This document shows, in pieces, positions 1 through 9,381 of a stretch of 64,000 nt of DNA. The translations under genes were made by a program, and so were the position numbers. Position 1 is the first letter of the stretch. Each line of letters begins with the position of its first letter. A model generated the notes under the pieces. The model ran no database searches. It saw only the letters and a list, made by a program, of their open reading frames with translations, and was not told the origin of the DNA. Where the stretch lies: assembly GCF_008830225.1 (NCBI RefSeq), contig NZ_WAIE01000001.1:620001-684000 (forward strand), read 5' to 3'. This DNA comes from Pseudodesulfovibrio senegalensis (GTDB taxonomy: Bacteria; Desulfobacterota; Desulfovibrionia; Desulfovibrionales; Desulfovibrionaceae).

Positions 1-2
1 AA

Positions 3-2234
3 AACTTTCGTGCGCAGCAGGACAGACCCATGGCCCGGGCCCTGGAGTCGCAGTTCGGCCGGACGGTAGCCCCCAACGTCTCCGGTAACTGGGCCGTTAT
101 GGCCTATGGCCCCATCGTTACCCGCTCCGGGGTGCTGGGCATGGTGGCCTATATTGATCTGTTGGAGTTTCTTCGTCCTTTTGCCGTGGCCGTGGCTGTC
201 TGCTTCGCGGTGGGCGCGCTGCTGGTTGTAGCCAGCCTGTACCTGTTTTTCCGGATAAGCGATCCCGTGTTGCGGGCCTTGCAGGAGAGCGAACGCGAAT
301 ACCGCGAGCTTGTGGAGGGGGCCAACAACATTATCGTGCGCATTTTGCGCAACGGCACCATCGGGTTGGCCAATCGCTATGCCCATGATTTTTTCGGCAT
401 GGACCAGCTGGTGGGAAAATCCGCCCGTGAAATCCTGACGAGCGAAAAGGATGAACGCAGCATTTTCGATTTTTCCGTCGGTCAGAAGGGGCAGGTCGCT
501 GTCGAGGCCTTGGCCGTGCGCAGGGATGGTACCGAAGCGCACATTTCCTGGGCAGTTCGTCCGGTGTTGGATGAAGACGGTTCGGTGTGCGAGTTGCTGT
601 GCATCGGCGTGGACGTTACCCCGCGTTATGTGGCCATGCAGGCCCGCAGGGAAGTGGAAGATCGTTTTCGGGCCATTGCCAAGGCGTCTCCGGTGGGCAT
701 CGTCATCACGGACGTGCATGGGAATCTGGTCTATGCCAATGAAAAAATGCACGACATGACGGATTCCTATGCGGCCCAGATGGCCGGCATGGGGTGGATG
801 CGGCACATTCATGACCGGGACCGCGGGGCCATGAAGGAGTTCTGGGTGGGCAACACGGGGCGTGACAGCGCCTCCCGGTTGGAACTGCGCCTGCTTCGGG
901 GAGAAACCGTGGTCTGGGCCCTGGTGCAGCGCGTTTCTCTCAGGAATCGGCAGGGGGAAAAGGTCGGTTATGTGCTCACGTTTACCGATGTTTCGCAAAT
1001 CAAGGAGGCCGAGGCCCGCCACAAGAGGCTGACAGCCGCCATTGATCAGTCTGCGGAAATTGTCATCATCACGGATGCGTACGGCGTGATCGAATACGTG
1101 AACCCGGCGTTTGAACGGGTTACGGGCTTTTCGCGGGAAGAAGCCCTTGGGCAGAATCCGAGTATTCTCAGCAGTGGCGAGCAGTCCGAAGAATTTTATG
1201 CGGACATGTGGAACACCATTTTGCGGGGAGACGTCTGGAGCGGCCGATTCGTGAACCGGCGCAAGGATGGCAGCACCTATGAGCAGGAGTCCACAATAGC
1301 TCCGGTGCGGGAAGAGGACGGCACCATCGTCAATATCGTTGCCGTTGCGCGCGACGTGACCGAACAACTGGCATTGGAGGCCCAGTTGCGGCAGGCCCAG
1401 AAACTGGAGTCCATCGGTGAGCTGGCTGCCGGCATCGCCCATGAAATCAACACGCCGACACAGTATGTGGACAGCAACCTTCATTTTCTTGAAACATCCT
1501 TTGCCACGCTCATGAAGATGACACAGGGGTGCATCGAAGTGCTGGAACAAGCGCGTCAATCACCGGATGCCTCTGATGTAGTGGCCTCCCTGAATGAAAT
1601 TATGGACAAGGACGAGGTAGAGTTCTTGGCCGAAGACGTTCCCGGGGCCTTGAAGGAGTCTCTGGAAGGGGTGCAGCGGGTTGCCGAAATCGTCCGTTCC
1701 GTCAAGCAGCTTGCGCATCCCGGTGAATTGAAGATGGCCATGCACGACATGAACGAAATCATTCGCAATGCCGTGACCGTGTCCACCAACGAATGGAAGT
1801 ATGCCTCGGAAATGCACCTTGATCTTGACGAATCCCTGCCGCCTGTTTTGTGCCTCAAAGGCGAGATGAGTCAGGTGGTCCTGAACCTGATCGTCAATGC
1901 GGCCCATGCCGTGGAGGAGAGGCTCGGCTCCAGCCCCGATCCCAAGGGAGACATATTTGTTCGCACCCGGGAGGAGGGGGAGCATATTGTCATCGAAGTG
2001 GAGGACACCGGAGTGGGGATGCCGGAGTCTGTGGTTGCACGCGTTTTCGATCCATTTTTCACCACCAAGGACGTGGGCAAGGGAACCGGGCAGGGGTTGG
2101 CCATCGCGCATAACGTGGTGGTGCTTGTCCATGGCGGCACCATCGACGTGCAGACCGAACCGGGGCAGGGGAGCACCTTTTGCGTACGCATTCCAATAGA
2201 ACACCCCGATATGGAAAACGTCAGCTCGGTTTGA
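3..2234 (+). CDS. PAS-domain sensor histidine kinase (5' end outside window)
   Basis: Membrane sensor kinase that should autophosphorylate on His and pass phosphate to a response regulator. The frame is open to the left edge, so the gene begins before the window; residues are counted from the Met at base 30. The first 45 residues look like the end of an extracytoplasmic sensor, followed by one membrane segment (about 47-73). Three PAS/PAC domains follow (about 82-200, 215-325, 333-450), then a HisKA domain with motif GIAHEINTP (His about 471) and a HATPase domain with N box LNLIVNAAHAVEE and G boxes DTGVGMP and GTGQGLAIAHN. No receiver is attached. Its stop overlaps the 3' end of the convergent response-regulator gene by 14 bases, which suggests a functional link with the two regulators opposite. 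The input signal is unknown. Confidence 0.9.
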   Translation, partial: NFRAQQDRPMARALESQFGRTVAPNVSGNWAVMAYGPIVTRSGVLGMVAYIDLLEFLRPFAVAVAVCFAVGALLVVASLYLFFRISDPVLRALQESEREYRELVEGANNIIVRILRNGTIGLANRYAHDFFGMDQLVGKSAREILTSEKDERSIFDFSVGQKGQVAVEALAVRRDGTEAHISWAVRPVLDEDGSVCELLCIGVDVTPRYVAMQARREVEDRFRAIAKASPVGIVITDVHGNLVYANEKMHDMTDSYAAQMAGMGWMRHIHDRDRGAMKEFWVGNTGRDSASRLELRLLRGETVVWALVQRVSLRNRQGEKVGYVLTFTDVSQIKEAEARHKRLTAAIDQSAEIVIITDAYGVIEYVNPAFERVTGFSREEALGQNPSILSSGEQSEEFYADMWNTILRGDVWSGRFVNRRKDGSTYEQESTIAPVREEDGTIVNIVAVARDVTEQLALEAQLRQAQKLESIGELAAGIAHEINTPTQYVDSNLHFLETSFATLMKMTQGCIEVLEQARQSPDASDVVASLNEIMDKDEVEFLAEDVPGALKESLEGVQRVAEIVRSVKQLAHPGELKMAMHDMNEIIRNAVTVSTNEWKYASEMHLDLDESLPPVLCLKGEMSQVVLNLIVNAAHAVEERLGSSPDPKGDIFVRTREEGEHIVIEVEDTGVGMPESVVARVFDPFFTTKDVGKGTGQGLAIAHNVVVLVHGGTIDVQTEPGQGSTFCVRIPIEHPDMENVSSV

Positions 2235-3375
2235 GTACCGAGATGGGTTGTACGATGCCGATTTTGTCTTCGAACATGTAGAGCCGATCAATCTTGTTCT
2301 TGTCCAGTTCCACGCTCTTGCGCAGGAGCAATGCTCCCTGGCTGGAAAGCACGTCCTTATGCAGGATCATGCCTGTTTCCAAATCATGCAACGACAGGGT
2401 CAGTTTTTGGTAGCGGGCCTCCACGCCGAGCATGCCTTCGAGGTAATAGAGCAGCTCCGGGTCGTACTGGTCACTATTTGCCTCCAGTTCCTTGAATGCC
2501 TTGCTGGGGACGTCGTTGCGCTGCCTGTGCGTGTCATAATCAAGTGCGATCTTGAGGATTCGTCCGCCTATGGGGATGGCTTCGCCCTTGATGTTGTCCC
2601 TGGGGGTCCCGCTGCCGTCAAAGCCCTTGAGTTGATAGGCCACCATGTTTCCTATGGCGGACATTCTGGGCAGTTTTGAAATGAGGCTTTGGCCGATGGA
2701 AGGGTGCATTTCGAACATCTGCTTTTCCTCGGGGCTGAAGTCGCCTTTGCCCAGCAGCTTGTCCATGATGCCTGCCGGCAGGATAATGCACCCGATTTGC
2801 GAGAGCATGGTTGCCATCTCAAAGCGCCAGACATCGTGGATGTCCAGCTTTCCGCACAGGTAGCCTACGGTTCGCTTGACCCTGTCGGTTCGTGCTGCGG
2901 CCTCGGGATTGACCAGCGAAGTTATTTCGCTCATCAGTTCGATGCTGCCCTTGAGAGTCTGTTCCAAAAGGACTCTCTTGGTGGTGATCAGATCATATTG
3001 GCGCACTCCTTCCGCAAGATTGGACATGAGCACGTCCGGCGGACAGGGCTTGGCCATGAAGCGGAACACGTGCCCTTCGTTGACGGCCCGCATGGCGTTT
3101 TCAAGATCCGCATAGCCCGTGAGCATCATGCGGGTTGTCTCGGGAGAAATTTTCTTGACCTGCATCAGGAAGTCCACCCCGTTGAGCCCGGGCATTTTGT
3201 AGTCCGAGAGCACCACGGCATAGGGGGGCCTGCTGTCGGCCATGCCGAGAGCCTTTCGAGGGTCGTCGCATATGTCGACGGAAAAGTCGCTTCGCAACTG
3301 TCTTCTGAGAGAGGTGAGTACTCTTTCTTCGTCGTCCACTATCAGGATTCGAGGTTTATCGTTCTGATCGGTCAT
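2221..3375 (-). CDS. response regulator, REC plus degenerate HD-GYP-like domain
   Basis: 384-residue two-domain regulator. The receiver (about 8-125) has the acidic pair VDDEE, phospho-acceptor Asp in VVLSDYKMPG and the Lys of MAKPC. The second half aligns in layout with HD-GYP c-di-GMP phosphodiesterases but has lost the metal-binding signature: the usual HDIGK position reads LSQIGCIILP, and the GYP region reads FDGSGTP. Catalysis on c-di-GMP is therefore unlikely; a binding or protein-interaction role is inferred. The start overlaps the stop of the upstream REC-HDOD gene (ATGA type), so the two are probably translated together. Confidence 0.85.
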   Translation of the reverse strand: MTDQNDKPRILIVDDEERVLTSLRRQLRSDFSVDICDDPRKALGMADSRPPYAVVLSDYKMPGLNGVDFLMQVKKISPETTRMMLTGYADLENAMRAVNEGHVFRFMAKPCPPDVLMSNLAEGVRQYDLITTKRVLLEQTLKGSIELMSEITSLVNPEAAARTDRVKRTVGYLCGKLDIHDVWRFEMATMLSQIGCIILPAGIMDKLLGKGDFSPEEKQMFEMHPSIGQSLISKLPRMSAIGNMVAYQLKGFDGSGTPRDNIKGEAIPIGGRILKIALDYDTHRQRNDVPSKAFKELEANSDQYDPELLYYLEGMLGVEARYQKLTLSLHDLETGMILHKDVLSSQGALLLRKSVELDKNKIDRLYMFEDKIGIVQPISVLKPS

Positions 3376-4604
3376 TCCCCATTGCCCTCCTTGAATCCGC
3401 CAATTTCCCTGATTTCCGGCCAGTTGTCCAAGATATGTGTTTCCCAGCGTTCAAGGTCGCCACTGTCACGAAGTGTGTCATAAAGCGGTTCGGATATCAT
3501 CGCTCCTGTATAGTCGTTGGTAAAGTTGATCCATGCGTGATCAAAGTGGTCCGCCACGGCGATGATCAGGGAAAGCGATATGTCGGGCCTGAGTGTGTCG
3601 TGGTGGTGGCCGATGGCCTTGGCTATTTCGGGGTCCATGCCCCACAGGTCCATGACATACATGCCGATTTGCGCATGGTTGACGTTGAACAGCTCCTTCT
3701 CCTTTTCATGGATGGGAGTGCCTTTCCCGGATTGCTGGACCACGGCCTCATATTTCGAGTCGAATGAATCGGCCAAAATGAGTTTGCCTATGTCGTGCAG
3801 AATGCCGCCTATCCGGCATTGTGCCATGGCATTTCTATCCATTTGTTCGCATTGGGCGATAAGCCGGGCCATGTTACTCACCCGGAAGCTGTGTTCCCAC
3901 AGAAGCTTGATGGAAAAGGGAGGATTCTTGCGGCTTTGGCCCCAGAAAATGTGTTGCGAGACAATGAGGGCCTTCACGGTTTCCATTCCCAACAGGTTGA
4001 TGGCCTGAAATATGGAGGTGATAGTGCGCCTGAGACCGAAAAACGGGGAATTGGTCAGCTTGAGCACCGCCGCCACGAGCCCGGGGTCTTGGGATACGAT
4101 ATCAGCCATGCGGTGCATGGAAGGTTCTTTTGCGGACAATTCATCCTCTATTCTCTGGTACACTTCGGGCAGGACCGGAAGGCTGCCCAACCGTGTTGCC
4201 AGCTTCTGGGTGTCCGGAGAAGGGTGGTCCTCTCTGGCGGCAAGCGCCTCCTCGATTTCATGTGTCAGTTTTTCGGGGCTGCAGGGCTTGCTCATGAAGC
4301 GGTGCGCGTTGCCCATGGTTTCGACCACGTTGTCGACCTCCATGATGCCCGACAGGGCCATACGTATGGTCTGTGGAGAAATTCTCTGTACGTGGTCGAA
4401 GAGCTCCTGCCCTGTCATGCCGGGCATGCGGATGTCGGAAACAAGAAGATCCACTTTTTCGGACTTGATCAGTTCCAGTGCTTCCTGGCCCGATCCGGCA
4501 AAGGAAAGCTTCCATTCCTTTTTGTAGGGATGCAGGTTGCGCCGAATTCCCGAAATCACTTTCGGGTCGTCATCCACGAATAGAAGGTGCGGTCTGTCGG
4601 ACAT
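3372..4604 (-). CDS. response regulator, REC-HDOD
   Basis: 410-residue cytoplasmic regulator. The receiver (about 3-120) has FVDDDP, phospho-acceptor Asp in LLVSDIRMPG and a conserved Lys in MSKPC. An HDOD domain follows (about 140-345: LPVLPEVYQRI, then HDIGKLIL and the NVNHAQIG segment). HDOD proteins usually act in signalling, with targets that are often unknown. I chose the ATG at 4604, which has AAGGA at good spacing; the ATG six bases upstream sits directly on that ribosome site. It is the first gene of a two-gene unit with the degenerate HD-GYP regulator and lies opposite the kinase that ends at 2234, a plausible partner by position only. Confidence 0.88.
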   Translation of the reverse strand: MSDRPHLLFVDDDPKVISGIRRNLHPYKKEWKLSFAGSGQEALELIKSEKVDLLVSDIRMPGMTGQELFDHVQRISPQTIRMALSGIMEVDNVVETMGNAHRFMSKPCSPEKLTHEIEEALAAREDHPSPDTQKLATRLGSLPVLPEVYQRIEDELSAKEPSMHRMADIVSQDPGLVAAVLKLTNSPFFGLRRTITSIFQAINLLGMETVKALIVSQHIFWGQSRKNPPFSIKLLWEHSFRVSNMARLIAQCEQMDRNAMAQCRIGGILHDIGKLILADSFDSKYEAVVQQSGKGTPIHEKEKELFNVNHAQIGMYVMDLWGMDPEIAKAIGHHHDTLRPDISLSLIIAVADHFDHAWINFTNDYTGAMISEPLYDTLRDSGDLERWETHILDNWPEIREIGGFKEGNGE

Positions 4605-4760
4605 GGGCATCCTTATGCGTTTGTTTGTTATTGAATGCAGCGTAGCATAGTAGTTGGATGATCATGAATACCTGTTTTGCTGTCGTGTTCGATTTATAAT
4701 CGGCATACCCTTCTTGCCATGAAATTATCGACACGTGACCGGTGTTTGCCGGGCACAATC

Positions 4761-4789
4761 TTGACATGACAATTCTGTTATGGTTTGTT
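4761..4789 (+). promoter_or_regulatory. predicted sigma70 promoter of the gal operon
   Basis: A perfect TTGACA (4761-4766) is followed after 17 bases by a weak TTTGTT (4784-4789). The poor -10 fits a regulated promoter. The first LacI-type operator begins four bases downstream and would cover the transcription start. Position and strength are inferred. Confidence 0.5.
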
Positions 4790-4792
4790 GTC

Positions 4793-4816
4793 GAAAACGT
4801 TTGCGGTAACGTTTGC
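4793..4816 (+). promoter_or_regulatory. tandem LacI-family operator sites upstream of galT
   Basis: Two adjacent 12-base near-palindromes with a central CG: GAAAACGTTTGC (4793-4804) and GGTAACGTTTGC (4805-4816). They resemble the AAACGTTT-core sites bound by many LacI-family repressors. They lie just after the predicted promoter and before a galT operon that encodes its own LacI-family protein, so repression by that protein is the natural inference. Further CGTTT cores follow at 4820 and 4831. Confidence 0.6.
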
Positions 4817-4887
4817 AGACGTTTTTTGAGCGTTTTTTCGTAACATTTCATTGCTTCGTTGGGGGAGTGTCTTGGGAGGATTGCAGC

Positions 4888-5937
4888 GTGTTTGACGAGC
4901 AGCCGCACCGGCGTTTCAACGCCCTTACCGGCGAGTGGGTTCTTGTTTCCCCGCATCGGACCAGGCGTCCGTGGCAGGGGCAGCAGGACGAGCCGGACCG
5001 GAACGTCATGCCCGAGTACGACGATGGCTGTTATCTGTGCCCCGGAAACGTGCGCGCCAACGGCGAGCAGAATCCCCGATATGCGGATACGTTTGTCTTT
5101 GAAAACGATTTTGCCGCATTGTTGCCGTCACCTCTTTCGGAAGCATCTGCCGGCAGTGACGACGACCTGTTTCGGGCCGAGCCCGAATCCGGCGTGTGCC
5201 GGGTCATCTGCTATTCTCCCCGGCATGATCTTTCCATGGCCCGCATGACGCGGGAACAGGTGCGCCGCGTGGTAGACCTCTGGACCGGGCAGTACCTCGA
5301 ATTGGGGGCACGGGACGACATCGGTTACGTGCAGATTTTCGAAAACCGGGGGGCGGTCATGGGATGCTCCAATCCGCATCCGCACGGCCAGATATGGGCC
5401 TCGCGCTCCATGCCCACGATCCCGGCCGCCGAGCAACGCCGCCAATCGGAATATCTTGAGGAAAACGGTGAATGTCTTCTGTGCCGCTACGTGAAACGCG
5501 AACTGGAGGACGGTCGGCGCATTGTGCTGGAAAATGAATCATTCGTGGTGCTTGTGCCGTTCTGGGCGGTCTGGCCCTACGAGGTCATGGTGCTGCCGCG
5601 CAGGCACATGACCGGACTGGACGCCATGGACGATGCCTGTCGCGACGACCTCGCCGATGCCCTTGTGCGTCTGGGCGTGCGTTACGACAACCTTTTCCAG
5701 ACCTCGTTCCCGTATTCCATGGGCATTCACCAGCGCCCCACTGACGGTCAGGAACATCCCGAATGGCATTTCCATTTTCATTATTATCCGCCGCTGCTGC
5801 GCTCGGCCTCGGTGCGCAAGTTCATGGTGGGATACGAGATGCTGGCCATGCCCCAGCGGGACATCACTCCGGAACAGAGCGCGGCCGCATTGCGGGCATT
5901 GTCCGAAATCCATTATCTTGACGGGGAGCAGCAATGA
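4888..5937 (+). CDS. galT: galactose-1-phosphate uridylyltransferase
   Basis: Leloir-pathway enzyme exchanging UDP-glucose and galactose-1-phosphate for UDP-galactose and glucose-1-phosphate through a uridylylated His. The N-terminus ([19 protein letters not shown]) is typical of the family; a CxxC pair (CYLCPGN) fits the zinc site and [11 protein letters not shown] contains the catalytic HxHxQ motif (HPHGQ). I chose GTG 4888, preceded by GGGAGGA at 7 bases, giving 349 residues (family about 350). An in-frame ATG at 4813 would add 25 unrelated residues and overlap the operator repeats. First gene of the gal operon; its stop overlaps the galK start. Confidence 0.95.
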   Translation: MFDEQPHRRFNALTGEWVLVSPHRTRRPWQGQQDEPDRNVMPEYDDGCYLCPGNVRANGEQNPRYADTFVFENDFAALLPSPLSEASAGSDDDLFRAEPESGVCRVICYSPRHDLSMARMTREQVRRVVDLWTGQYLELGARDDIGYVQIFENRGAVMGCSNPHPHGQIWASRSMPTIPAAEQRRQSEYLEENGECLLCRYVKRELEDGRRIVLENESFVVLVPFWAVWPYEVMVLPRRHMTGLDAMDDACRDDLADALVRLGVRYDNLFQTSFPYSMGIHQRPTDGQEHPEWHFHFHYYPPLLRSASVRKFMVGYEMLAMPQRDITPEQSAAALRALSEIHYLDGEQQ

Positions 5938-7232
5938 AGCAGGATTCCTTTGCCCATATGCGCGAGATCGTTCAGGATGGCCGTGCCGACTCCGTGCTTG
6001 CCGACATGTATGGCGGCCCGGATGCGTTGAATGCTCAGCGGGTGCGCTACGCCAAGCTGCTGGTGCGCATGGAGCAGGAGTTCGGGGCCGGGCCGGGGAT
6101 GCTGCTCAGCGTTCCGGGCAGGACCGAGTTGGGCGGCAACCATACGGACCACAACCATGGCAGGGTGCTGGCTGCGGCCGTGCATCTGGACTGCGTTGCC
6201 GCCGTCACGCCGTCCAGCGACATGAAAGTGCGCATCAAGTCCGATGGTTTTGCGGAAACGATTTTCGTGGATCTGGCCGATCTTTCGCCGCAGGGTGCCG
6301 AGGTCGGCAAGCCGTCCGCGCTGGTGCGGGGCGTTGCCTCCGGGTTTGTGGAAAACGGCCTGGCCGTGGGTGGGTTCAGCGCCTGCGTCAACAGCAGCAT
6401 CCCCATGGGGGCGGGCCTGAGTTCCTCGGCCGCGTTTGAACTGCTCATCTGTTCGATTTTCAACCACCTGTACAATTCCGGCACGGTTTCCACACTCAAG
6501 GCCGCTTCCATCGCACGCCGGGCCGAAAACGTGCATTTCCAGAAGCCGTGCGGGTTCATGGACCAGATAGCCTGCGCGTTCAAGGGCGTTTCCGAGATCG
6601 ATTTCAAGGACCCTGAAAGCCCGCTCATCCGGCCCATTGAATGCGATTTGGAGGCAGAAGGGTATCGGCTGGTGGTGGTGGATACCGGTGGCGACCATGC
6701 CGACATGACCCCCGAGTATGCCGCCATTGCTTCAGAGATGAAGCTGGCCGCCAACCTTCTCGGACAGGATGCTGCCCGCGGACTTGGTTCGGCAAAGGTC
6801 ATGGACTCCATCGGCTGGCTGCGTGAAAAGGCCGGGGACAGGGCTGTCTTGCGGTTGATGCATTTCATTGGTGAAAACGATCGCGTGGATTTGCAGGCCG
6901 AGGCATTGCGTAGCGGCCGCATGCAGGATTACCTGTCGCTGGTCAACGAATCCGGGGAATCTTCCTGCCGGCTGCTGCAAAATTGTGCCTGCACCAACAA
7001 TCCGCAGGAGCAGCCCATTCCGCTGGCCCTGGCCATGACCGAACGGATTCTGAAAGGCCGGGGGGCGTGGCGCGTGCATGGCGGTGGTTTTGCCGGGACC
7101 ATACAGGCCTATGTGCCCCGGGAGTCGTTTGACGAGTATGTGGAATCCATGGAACGGGTGTTCGGTCGCAATTCCGTGGTCGCCCTGCATGTCCGCAAGG
7201 TCGGCACGGACGTGGTCTTTCCGGTCGCATAG
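5934..7232 (+). CDS. galK: galactokinase
   Basis: Phosphorylates galactose to galactose-1-phosphate, the substrate of the preceding GalT. It is a GHMP kinase: the galactokinase signature appears as [16 protein letters not shown] (about 57-72), the phosphate loop as [13 protein letters not shown] (about 155), and the C-terminal GHMP motif as [14 protein letters not shown]. At 432 residues it is longer than the roughly 385 of enterobacterial GalK. The ATG overlaps the galT stop (ATGA) and has GGGGAG upstream, indicating translational coupling. Confidence 0.92.
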   Translation: MKQDSFAHMREIVQDGRADSVLADMYGGPDALNAQRVRYAKLLVRMEQEFGAGPGMLLSVPGRTELGGNHTDHNHGRVLAAAVHLDCVAAVTPSSDMKVRIKSDGFAETIFVDLADLSPQGAEVGKPSALVRGVASGFVENGLAVGGFSACVNSSIPMGAGLSSSAAFELLICSIFNHLYNSGTVSTLKAASIARRAENVHFQKPCGFMDQIACAFKGVSEIDFKDPESPLIRPIECDLEAEGYRLVVVDTGGDHADMTPEYAAIASEMKLAANLLGQDAARGLGSAKVMDSIGWLREKAGDRAVLRLMHFIGENDRVDLQAEALRSGRMQDYLSLVNESGESSCRLLQNCACTNNPQEQPIPLALAMTERILKGRGAWRVHGGGFAGTIQAYVPRESFDEYVESMERVFGRNSVVALHVRKVGTDVVFPVA

Positions 7233-7247
7233 GGAACGGTTTCGGCA

Positions 7248-8249
7248 ATGGCACAGTTCACCATCAAGGACATCGCCCGCAAGCTGGGCATATCTCCGTC
7301 CACGGTCTCCCGTGCGCTGCACGATCACCCGGACATCAGCGACGAGACCAAGAAGCGGGTGGTGGAACTGGCCGCAAAGCACAATTACCAGCCCAACCAG
7401 ATAGCCAAGAGCCTCCAGAACAGCCGCACCAGCACCATCGGCGTGGTGGTGCCGGAGATCGAGCACCATTTCTTTTCTTCGGCAATCAGCGGTGTCGAGG
7501 AAGTGGCCTACAAGGCCGGATACACCATCATGGTCTGCCAGAGTCAGGAACAGATGGTCCGCGAGGCCATGAATATCCGGGCGCTTGTGGCGCATCGCGT
7601 GGCGGGAATTGTGGTTTCCGTTTCGCGGGATACCACGGATTTTTCCCATCTGGAGGCGGCCGTGCGGCAGGGCATCCCCCTGGTGCAGTTCGACCGCGTG
7701 ATCGAGGAGCTCGATACCAGCAAGGTTGTGGTGGATGACTTCAACGGTGCCTATGCGGGCGTGCATCATCTGCTGGAAGCCGGATACACCCGCATAGCCC
7801 ATCTTGCCGGACGGGAGCATGTGACCATCGGGCGCGAACGTTTCGAGGGGTATCGGCAGGCGTTGCAGGATCACGGATTCCCTGTGGACGAACGTCTGGT
7901 GATTCCCGGCGGTTTTCAGGAGCACGACGGCGAGCAGGGCATGAAGCGGCTGCTGGAATTGGACAGCCCTCCGGACGCGGTGTTCGCGGTCAACGATCCC
8001 GTGGCCATCGGCGCGTACCGAGTACTGCGCGAACGCGGGCTGCGCATCCCCCGTGACGTGGCCTTGCTGGGCTTTTGCAACAACCCGGAATCCGCGCTGG
8101 TGGAACCGCCGCTGAGCACAGTGGCCCAGCCCGCGTGGCAGATGGGCAAGGCCGCGGCCCAATTGTTGTTTCGCCAGTTCGAACAGAAGAATTTTACGCC
8201 GCAGACGCAGGTGTTGCGCACGCGGTTGATCGTGCGCCAGTCCACATGA
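7248..8249 (+). CDS. LacI-family transcriptional regulator of the gal operon
   Basis: 333-residue repressor-type regulator. The N-terminal LacI helix-turn-helix is clear (IKDIARKLGISPSTVSRAL, with hinge around residue 45-60), followed by a periplasmic-binding-protein-like effector domain from about residue 62. It sits inside the operon 15 bases after galK, so it is probably autoregulated. Galactose or a phosphorylated derivative as inducer, and the CGTTT sites upstream of galT as operators, are inferred from position. The ribosome-binding site is weak, which suits low-level production. Confidence 0.92.
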   Translation: MAQFTIKDIARKLGISPSTVSRALHDHPDISDETKKRVVELAAKHNYQPNQIAKSLQNSRTSTIGVVVPEIEHHFFSSAISGVEEVAYKAGYTIMVCQSQEQMVREAMNIRALVAHRVAGIVVSVSRDTTDFSHLEAAVRQGIPLVQFDRVIEELDTSKVVVDDFNGAYAGVHHLLEAGYTRIAHLAGREHVTIGRERFEGYRQALQDHGFPVDERLVIPGGFQEHDGEQGMKRLLELDSPPDAVFAVNDPVAIGAYRVLRERGLRIPRDVALLGFCNNPESALVEPPLSTVAQPAWQMGKAAAQLLFRQFEQKNFTPQTQVLRTRLIVRQST

Positions 8250-8278
8250 GGCGACGGGTGTAGGTGACGGAGACAGGC

Positions 8279-9376
8279 ATGGATGACGCGGGTTTTGAAC
8301 GCAGGCCGTGGGGCAGGACCCCGGACGGCACCGAGGTGGAGCTAATCCGGCTTTTCTGCGGTGCCATGCGGCTGGACGTCAGCACCTATGGTGCCACCGT
8401 GGTCAGCCTGCGCGTGCCCGATTCCAACGGCAAGCCCGGCGAGGTCGTACTCGGTTATGACTCCTTGCAGGGGTATCTGGACGATCCCTGCTGCTTCGGC
8501 TGCGTGGTGGGTCGGGTGGCCAACCGCATTTCCAATGCCCGTTTTGTGCTGAACGGCACGGAGTACGCGGTTGACCGCAACCACGGGCAACATCATTTGC
8601 ACGGCGGGGCGCGCGGATTTCATCGCCGCGTGTGGCGTGCCGAAGTATCGCAGACCGGGCAGGGCCCTCGCGTGGAGTTGACTCGCCGCAGCCCGGACGG
8701 TGAGCAGGGCTTTCCCGGAACAGTGCATGCGCGGGTGGTCTATGCCCTGACGGGGAACAGCCTGCGCATGACGCTGGGTGCCGACGCCGAGGACGATACC
8801 GTGGTGAACATGACCAACCATGCGTATTTCAATCTGGAGGGGCCGGGGCGGACGTGTCTGGAACATGAATTGTGGGTCGACTCTGATCGGTTTCTTGATG
8901 TAAATGAGGAGTTGATTCCCACGGGCGGGCTGTTTGCCGTGACCGGCACGCCTTTTGATTTTTCCGAGCCGAAGTCCTTGGGAGCGCAGATTGATTCTGG
9001 GCACCCATTGATGCAGGCGGGAAGCGGGTATGATCATTTCTATGTGCTGGACGATTCAGCCCGGTGGCCGCAGTATGCGGTTCGCGTCCGGGCACCGGAA
9101 TCGGGCCGGGTCATGGAGATGCGGACAACGTGTCCGGGTTTTCAGCTGTATTCGGGAAACCACATCCCGAAAGGGCTTTTCGGGCGGGGCGGTGAGGTGT
9201 ATGGTCCCCGCCTCGGCTTTTGCCTGGAGGCGCAGGGATACCCTGATGCACCCAACAGGCCGGAGTTTCCGTCGGTGGCATTGGCCGCCGGCGAGGGCGT
9301 TACGCATGAAACCGAGTATCGTTTCGTATCCGTTGGCGGAGCGGGCGACTCAAACGATCACATGAAGAACAGGTAG
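8279..9376 (+). CDS. galM: aldose 1-epimerase (mutarotase)
   Basis: Interconverts beta- and alpha-galactose, supplying the anomer used by galactokinase. Family motifs are present: [12 protein letters not shown], the substrate-binding stretch [19 protein letters not shown] with the catalytic His, and the late PGFQLYSGN segment with the catalytic Glu at [15 protein letters not shown] 8279 is preferred (GGAG six bases upstream); an in-frame GTG at 8264 would add five residues. 365 residues, close to the family norm. Five bases separate it from the ABC ATPase gene. Confidence 0.92.
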   Translation: MDDAGFERRPWGRTPDGTEVELIRLFCGAMRLDVSTYGATVVSLRVPDSNGKPGEVVLGYDSLQGYLDDPCCFGCVVGRVANRISNARFVLNGTEYAVDRNHGQHHLHGGARGFHRRVWRAEVSQTGQGPRVELTRRSPDGEQGFPGTVHARVVYALTGNSLRMTLGADAEDDTVVNMTNHAYFNLEGPGRTCLEHELWVDSDRFLDVNEELIPTGGLFAVTGTPFDFSEPKSLGAQIDSGHPLMQAGSGYDHFYVLDDSARWPQYAVRVRAPESGRVMEMRTTCPGFQLYSGNHIPKGLFGRGGEVYGPRLGFCLEAQGYPDAPNRPEFPSVALAAGEGVTHETEYRFVSVGGAGDSNDHMKNR

Positions 9377-9381
9377 AGCAC

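Larger units (their letters stand above)
4605..4887. promoter_or_regulatory. divergent control region between REC-HDOD and galT
   Basis: AT-rich 283-base region with no credible gene. The right half carries the galT promoter and CGTTT operator repeats listed separately. The left half must drive the minus-strand regulator pair; several AT-rich -10-like stretches exist, but I see no convincing pair of promoter boxes there. Confidence 0.6.

Noticed and set aside
6732-8162. 476-codon open frame antisense to galK and lacI
   Set aside because: Covers two real genes in reverse and has no recognisable domain.
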